In this document: one piece after another, positions 59,108-64,000 of the stretch
Position numbering within the stretch: the stretch's first letter is position 1
Layout: every line of letters begins with the position of its first letter
Origin: Sarcocystis neurona
Taxonomy: Eukaryota > Apicomplexa > Conoidasida > Eucoccidiorida > Sarcocystidae
DNA: 64,000 nucleotides
Reading direction: 5' to 3'
NCBI GenBank assembly: GCA_000727475.1
Contig: KL647293.1
Coordinates: 4,104,437 to 4,168,436 of the forward strand
Made by a program: the position numbers and the translations under genes
The notes under the pieces: model-generated
Databases searched by the model: none
What the model saw: only the letters and a program-made list of their open reading frames with translations
Told to the model about the DNA's origin: nothing

Positions 59108-62100
59108 GCAACGACCACCACGTCCTCACCAGTGCACACCAGTGCATATTATTTTTCTTGTAGACAAAGTGTTCTACATCCTGTCAGTGCACTGCAACTA
59201 AGTGTCACTGTGGAGGTTGCCCAATGTTATTGCAGTGCGAATCTACGTGATTTGTCTGCCAGACGTTGTGCTGCGACGTGTTGCATGTTGAAGATGAGCG
59301 GGGTACAACACCGCCTCCGAAACTGCTTCCCACTTGGCTATCGACGCAGCACTTTTACAAGATGAGAAAGACGATGACGTACGTGTGTGTTCACAGCGGA
59401 CTAAGCACGGCGAATACCTCCTCTACGCCGAGGAAGGATGTATCTTTTTTGATATGGTGGAAACCACCTACACCGTACCGGCGAAAATGCCGTGGCGTGT
59501 GAGGCAAACTTGTTTTTGCCACGTAGTGGAAACTAGCAGAGATGAAGTGATTCCGCACACAAACTGCATTACATGGTACGAATACACAGGTGGACGTGTG
59601 GATAACCGAAGATGGGGTTGCAAGCACTACTGAGCTGTCTACGACGTTTTGCAAGTACATGTGCATTTGCTCTCCAATTCAACATTCATACAAACAGAAA
59701 TCCAGGCAGATTTGACCACTTAGCCCACCGTGATATGGACTAAATACCAACTTGTTTGGAAAAGTGCACCGCTGCCCCCGCAGCATCCTGAACTTCACTG
59801 TCACTTAGAGCGTGATTGTCACCGTACTGGTTGTGGAGCTCCGAGAGGTGGTTTGTTTTGTCCCAAGGTGAAATTGCCGTCGGAGGCATCAGCCAAAAAG
59901 GAAGCAGCTGGATTAGTAGACCACGGTGGACGCATGTTGCTGCAGCAGCGTGAGTCATCTGGTTAATTTGCAAGCATCTTTCCTTCGCCGCAGAGAAGCG
60001 GAGACAGGTGAATTTGTCGAATGCTCGTCCTGTCGCGTCCAAGCGCTGCGGAAGTGCGCCTCAGGTGAGTAGACTCGCAACTAGGCGGACGCACGCCGCA
60101 CGCAGATTACAGAACAAACTTTCTGCAGCAGCGCAGGCTTTCGTATACATACCTTATGCGACGCCCTAACGCTTCTCATGGCAGGCGCCGACCCCGTCGC
60201 CTGCTCGCAACGAATATCTCCTATCTGAAAGGAAACGCGCAATTGTCACGTATCCGTTCTGCCCACAATCGGGCGGAAACCCTTACGTATGCGAACAGCT
60301 GCAATGAGGAGCACTGGACACCAACACGTTAGCGTCAAACTGCACACCAACGGGACGAAAGCGGCACAGCAGCAAGAGGAAGCTTATTAGAAATAGGGGA
60401 GAAAACAAACGCTCTCCACCGTAAGGATGAATGTGTTAAATCGTACGCTCTGCGCATTATGCACACAGTAACTGGACAGTCGAAAATCTGGTAGTGTGGC
60501 AAGGAAGTGCGGCGTGAGTATCCAGTACAAGCAGACGGTAGTGGGCTTTCCCGTGCGCCCCTTGTGGCTTCCCTACAGGCCGGTACGCGACAAGGCGTTT
60601 GAGATTCTCGTGAAGATGTCCGGTTCTACTTCTGCTTGAAAATGGCACCCCCACTCTTGGTCTGGCATCCACTGACGCTCTAACATGAGCGAGTGCTGTT
60701 TCTTGGCTGTGTGTCCAGGTGACGTAAGTAAACGTCAGTGTCTGCAACTGTGTCTTGCAAGTCAGCACCAGTTGCGTGAATACAGGGATACGGGTCGCGT
60801 CGTGCTAATCTCTGCGCGACGCGCTCACTTCAGCCACGCACACAGCGTGTGTAGCCTCTCTCGTTTCTACAAAGAGTCATTGAGGCAGGATGATACGTGT
60901 GTGTGCAGCGGCGACGTATCACTGTTGTAAAGTCGTTCACGCGAGAAATCTTGTTGGCGCACAGATGCTCCGCTGATTTTAACTGTCGCTGTAGTAGTTC
61001 GTATTGACGTCTCCGCTTCTCGCGTCCCCTAATGCCATCGTATTGCCCGCTCCCTCATCCCTCTGCTCATGCCTAGGTGTCTATGCTTTTAGTGCAAACA
61101 TTCGCGTCCACTGTCAGGCAAGCGATGAAGCATGCACACCCCACATACGTAATGCTTCCGACTTCACATGTGCATTACGACGTATGGCGTCTTGCAGGTC
61201 GATGACTGTCGTGTGCACCTCTCCCTCTAGAATAATTATGCATTTCCGTATTTGGACTTGCTCGCTGCTGCTGGGCTCTCCCATGCCCTCAAAATTCCGT
61301 CGTCACGGATCCCTAGTTGTTCGTCACTATTGTGTATTTCCCTCAAGTTCTGAGTGTGTTCCCAGCTAGAATCCTGTCGAGCCGTCGGAGAAAAGAAACA
61401 GACGGCACGAGTGAAGGAGCAGTGAAAAAGCTACAGATCCGTCACGACAGATTTTACTCCCCTTCTTTCCTCATCGCTCATCTTCTCAGTACCTCTGGTG
61501 CGAGAGCAGTTGCACCGCATCTCAGAGGAAGATGGAATCCGGGCGCTGTGGGAGCACCAGCTGCAACCAGTCGACGGCACGGGGCATCGCGGGTGGCGCT
61601 GCTACTACGGTGGAGGGTCCCCGTCTACGTGGGGAGAAGGGTGTTATCGAAACGTCGATTTCCCCTACATACATCTGGAAAGCCCGCCATCATACATACA
61701 ACACATGCTGGTCTGTGCAGCAGTCCCCACAAAACATGAAAGGTAAATAATTTGCGCACGTCCACCTAGTTGAAGGACGGTGCAGAAACCACCCAGTTGC
61801 AGCAAGCATCAACTATAAGGATTCTGGACTCCGATTCGTTTCACCCCCTGAGCCCTTAGCTGCACAATGCCGGCGGGACATTGTTACATGAGCTTCACGT
61901 TAGGTGCCCCCAAACGCTTACAGAGGAGAGAGCTGCCATGGTGCATTAGACGGCTGCTCCGGGACGCATTTGGGAAGTCCGCCCTACTAAAAGGGAAGAC
62001 GCCCAGTTAGGTTACTCGAAAACATGCGTGTGTACATGAGCGACAGGATGGAAGGAGGACAGGCGGCAGGAGTGTTGCGTAGCTATCTACACTTCGTATT

Positions 62101-62472
62101 TTATGCGCCTGTTCATTATCTGGGGGCAAATTGGAAGCAGTGTCTTTAACTGTTTCCAAAATACAGAGGTCAAGCAAGTGCAGGTCTTCCGCATGGTGAA
62201 CACTCTGTGATTATATGGGGGCCCGCAGGTTGTACGAGCTGCACACGAAGTACGCATGTAGGTTTAGTTGTATACGTAGGTGCACATCTGACTTGTTGTC
62301 CGTCACATACACATTGAAACTCTACTGTAGCCATAATTCAAAACTTGTCCCCGCACTGATATCTCTACGTATCTGTAAAGATCATAATTTTCTGCCTCTC
62401 TGTACCTACAGATACACACGGACACGTCTCCTGAGCCATAATCCCGAAACTGTAGTGTTTACACATACGTGA
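59108..62472 (+). CDS. Cysteine-containing protein, five-exon chain (5' incomplete)
   Basis: Five exons whose phases fit end to end. 59108-59215 follows GGGTCGCAG and ends GAG|GTTGCC. 59263-59302 codes TLCCDVLHVEDER and ends G|GTACAA. 59350-59589 follows CGACGCAG and codes VCSQRTKHGEYLLYAEEGC, TVPAKMPWRVRQTCFCHVVE and TNCITWYEYT, ending ACAG|GTGGAC. 61490-61742 follows CATCTTCTCAG and codes REQLHRISEEDGIRALWEHQ, GWRCYYGGGSPSTWGEGC and YIHLESPPSYIQHMLVCAAV, ending AG|GTAAAT. 62229-62472 follows CCCGCAG and codes RLYELHTKYAC to a stop. The two first introns are only 47 bp. The spliced frame is 294 codons with more than a dozen cysteines and good Trp/Tyr content. This suggests a disulfide-bonded extracellular or vacuolar protein, but no signal peptide or start was located and the family is not recognised. 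The last exon could instead end at a GTTTAG donor at 62262. Confidence 0.55.
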
Positions 62473-62750
62473 CTGCTTTACATACTTCTATATGGTTACA
62501 TTTGTGTCGCTTAGGTGCACTTGAATCCGTCGTAGTCCTTGCTTATCGCATGTAAGGCGTTCTACAAACCTTCTTGCTCTTAGAAACGTCCCTAGCGCTG
62601 CATGCAACAGAGTACTTGGCAAGTTGTGTTCGGGCATGCACCATCTGTACCACCGCTTGCATGGGCTTTTTTCCTGTGTGCTCGCATACCACGGGCATGC
62701 AGGCAACAAACCTACATATTCATCCAGCACCAGCATTGAGATGCACCTCT

Positions 62751-62862
62751 GCGGACTTCCTAATTTTACGCACCACCTATATATATGTGTAAGCACATGC
62801 CCCTTTGCGGACTTCCGCATTTTACGCACCAACTGTATATATGTGTATGAACGTGAGGCCGA
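62751..62862. repeat. 56-bp tandem duplication
   Basis: Copies begin GCGGACTTCC at 62751 and 62807 and share ATTTTACGCACCA and TATATATGTGTA. The period is 56 bp, not a multiple of three. Confidence 0.85.
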
Positions 62863-64000
62863 GGGATTGTGCTGCGCTGCCCTGTAGGCGCTTTGGTTGT
62901 TAGTCGTGCATCGGCTTACCACACCAGCGCAGCCGCACGTACAGTCACTACTGTTTACTGCTGGAAACCATTTGTGTGCTTGTAGAGTATCTCGAGTATT
63001 CTGGTGTATCTGCCTGTTACCAAAGACTTACACATTAATACACCGAAGTTCGCCATAGATATACAGTCTTCGATGTGGTTCCACCTCATTGACACCGTGC
63101 ACACTGGAGGAGTGTTGCGGCCTTGAGGAATACTGCAGCACAGGTCTCTCCCGCCCATTGACACTATCGCATGGACTTAATCGTTTTCCAACGATTGATA
63201 CTCTGACTTTTCTTCATATCCCCCTTCTGCCGAGGGTACCTTGCCCACTTGAAGTGGACGTATTTCCTTGAAAAGTATTGCCGAATTCGCATACAAATAT
63301 TCTGTTGTAGCAGGCCGGTTCCAGGACGTCCTCCGTTAGCTTGCTTGCGTTGAAGTCTCTTCGAAACACATGCGTATACAAACGTATGTGTTTCGTAGCA
63401 CTACGTGTGTTTATCCGTGTAATTATGCATAAATGCAGGTAAAGGGTCTCTACAACTTCAAAGCCCTTGCTCGCTTTGTACTTCTAAACAGCCTTAGGGG
63501 ATGGCTGCCACCGCCCGACGATTCTTTCGACACGGCTCTGCACACACCTATAACACGGATACGTATAAAGTCAGATGAAATTCAGGAAAATACAAGTCTA
63601 CAAATACGTGCAAGGGAAAATAATGCGTAAAAGTGTGGAGTCCTTGTTTTCTGCAAGGCGTTGGATGTGTTTTCAAGTCGCCGCGAATGCGCGCCGCTAG
63701 CGTGCGATGTACGTACACTCCGTGCTTCGAAGGGGTAGACCCCGTCAAGCACTACCGCTACAATTTCCTTGTTCGCACTGCAGGTCCTCGAAAAGACATG
63801 TCACTTTCTAGGTGTCTGCTTATAAAAAGCGTAGTTTGCTTACAAAGAGCACTGCCAGCGAGACGTGCAAAAACGGAGTGCATGCCTGTGGACTGAATGG
63901 GGGATGTACGGTATGACTGTTTTACAGCGTTTTATTGGGTGAGATGTGGAAGCGGTGAGAATCAAATTGAAACTGCAACTCCTTTTTCGTTTCCGCAAGT
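62863..64000. other. 3' end of the window
   Basis: A frame at 63439-63560 after AAATGCAG codes VKGLYNFKALARFVLLNSLR and GWLPPPDDSFDTALHTP and may be an exon. The same bases CAG|GTAAAG also look like a donor, so this is unresolved. Nothing else is supported. Confidence 0.3.

Noticed and set aside
61118..61197. 80-bp segment between a CAG acceptor and a CAG|GTC donor (ASDEACTPHIRNASDFTCAL)
   Set aside because: Attractive borders, but its phase does not fit the flanking exons 59350-59589 and 61490-61742, which join directly. It is left as intronic unless RNA shows otherwise.

Overview
This window looks like nuclear DNA of a coccidian apicomplexan of the Eimeria/Cyclospora type. Four things point there. 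A rhoptry-type protein kinase is present. Secreted proteins carry long Ala/Gln/Lys-rich low-complexity stretches. GCA/CAG trinucleotide repeats occur in both coding and non-coding DNA. Genes are split by GT-AG introns, some only 40-85 bp and some kilobases long and filled with (AT)n microsatellites. Genus and species cannot be fixed from the sequence alone. Nothing bacterial, no rRNA or tRNA gene and no transposon-sized ORF was seen.

Layout. Positions 1-4.5 kb are mostly AT/GATA microsatellites, short duplicated blocks, an assembly gap (2521-2964) and a 38-bp minisatellite. From 4.5 to 10.6 kb a plus-strand gene or genes can be followed through phase-compatible exons to a long terminal exon coding an acidic, Gln-rich tail. 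10.6-16.7 kb holds only fragments. Between 16.7 and 36.6 kb three minus-strand genes code for proteins of, or apparently headed for, the parasite secretory pathway: a rhoptry-kinase-like protein (16740-17794 plus unresolved 5' exons), a 1207-residue low-complexity protein with a signal peptide (20475-24098), and a 382-residue protein with a signal peptide that I do not recognise (35435-36583). 36.9-51.1 kb is a long stretch with only weak ORFs and duplicated blocks. 51.2-56.3 kb holds the best-identified gene, a four-exon SSNA1/DIP13 homologue (a centriole/basal-body coiled-coil protein) on the minus strand with introns of about 0.8-2.5 kb. From 57.2 kb to the end there are plus-strand exons, including a phase-consistent five-exon chain for a cysteine-containing protein (59108-62472).

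Functional reading. The kinase and the two signal-peptide proteins fit an invasion/secretory organelle role, while SSNA1 belongs to the microtubule/centriole cytoskeleton. They are neighbours, not an operon. Most remaining open frames are unsupported. Many Ala/Val/Thr/Pro-rich 'coding-like' frames are better explained as decayed GCA repeats, so they are given low confidence or only discussed.
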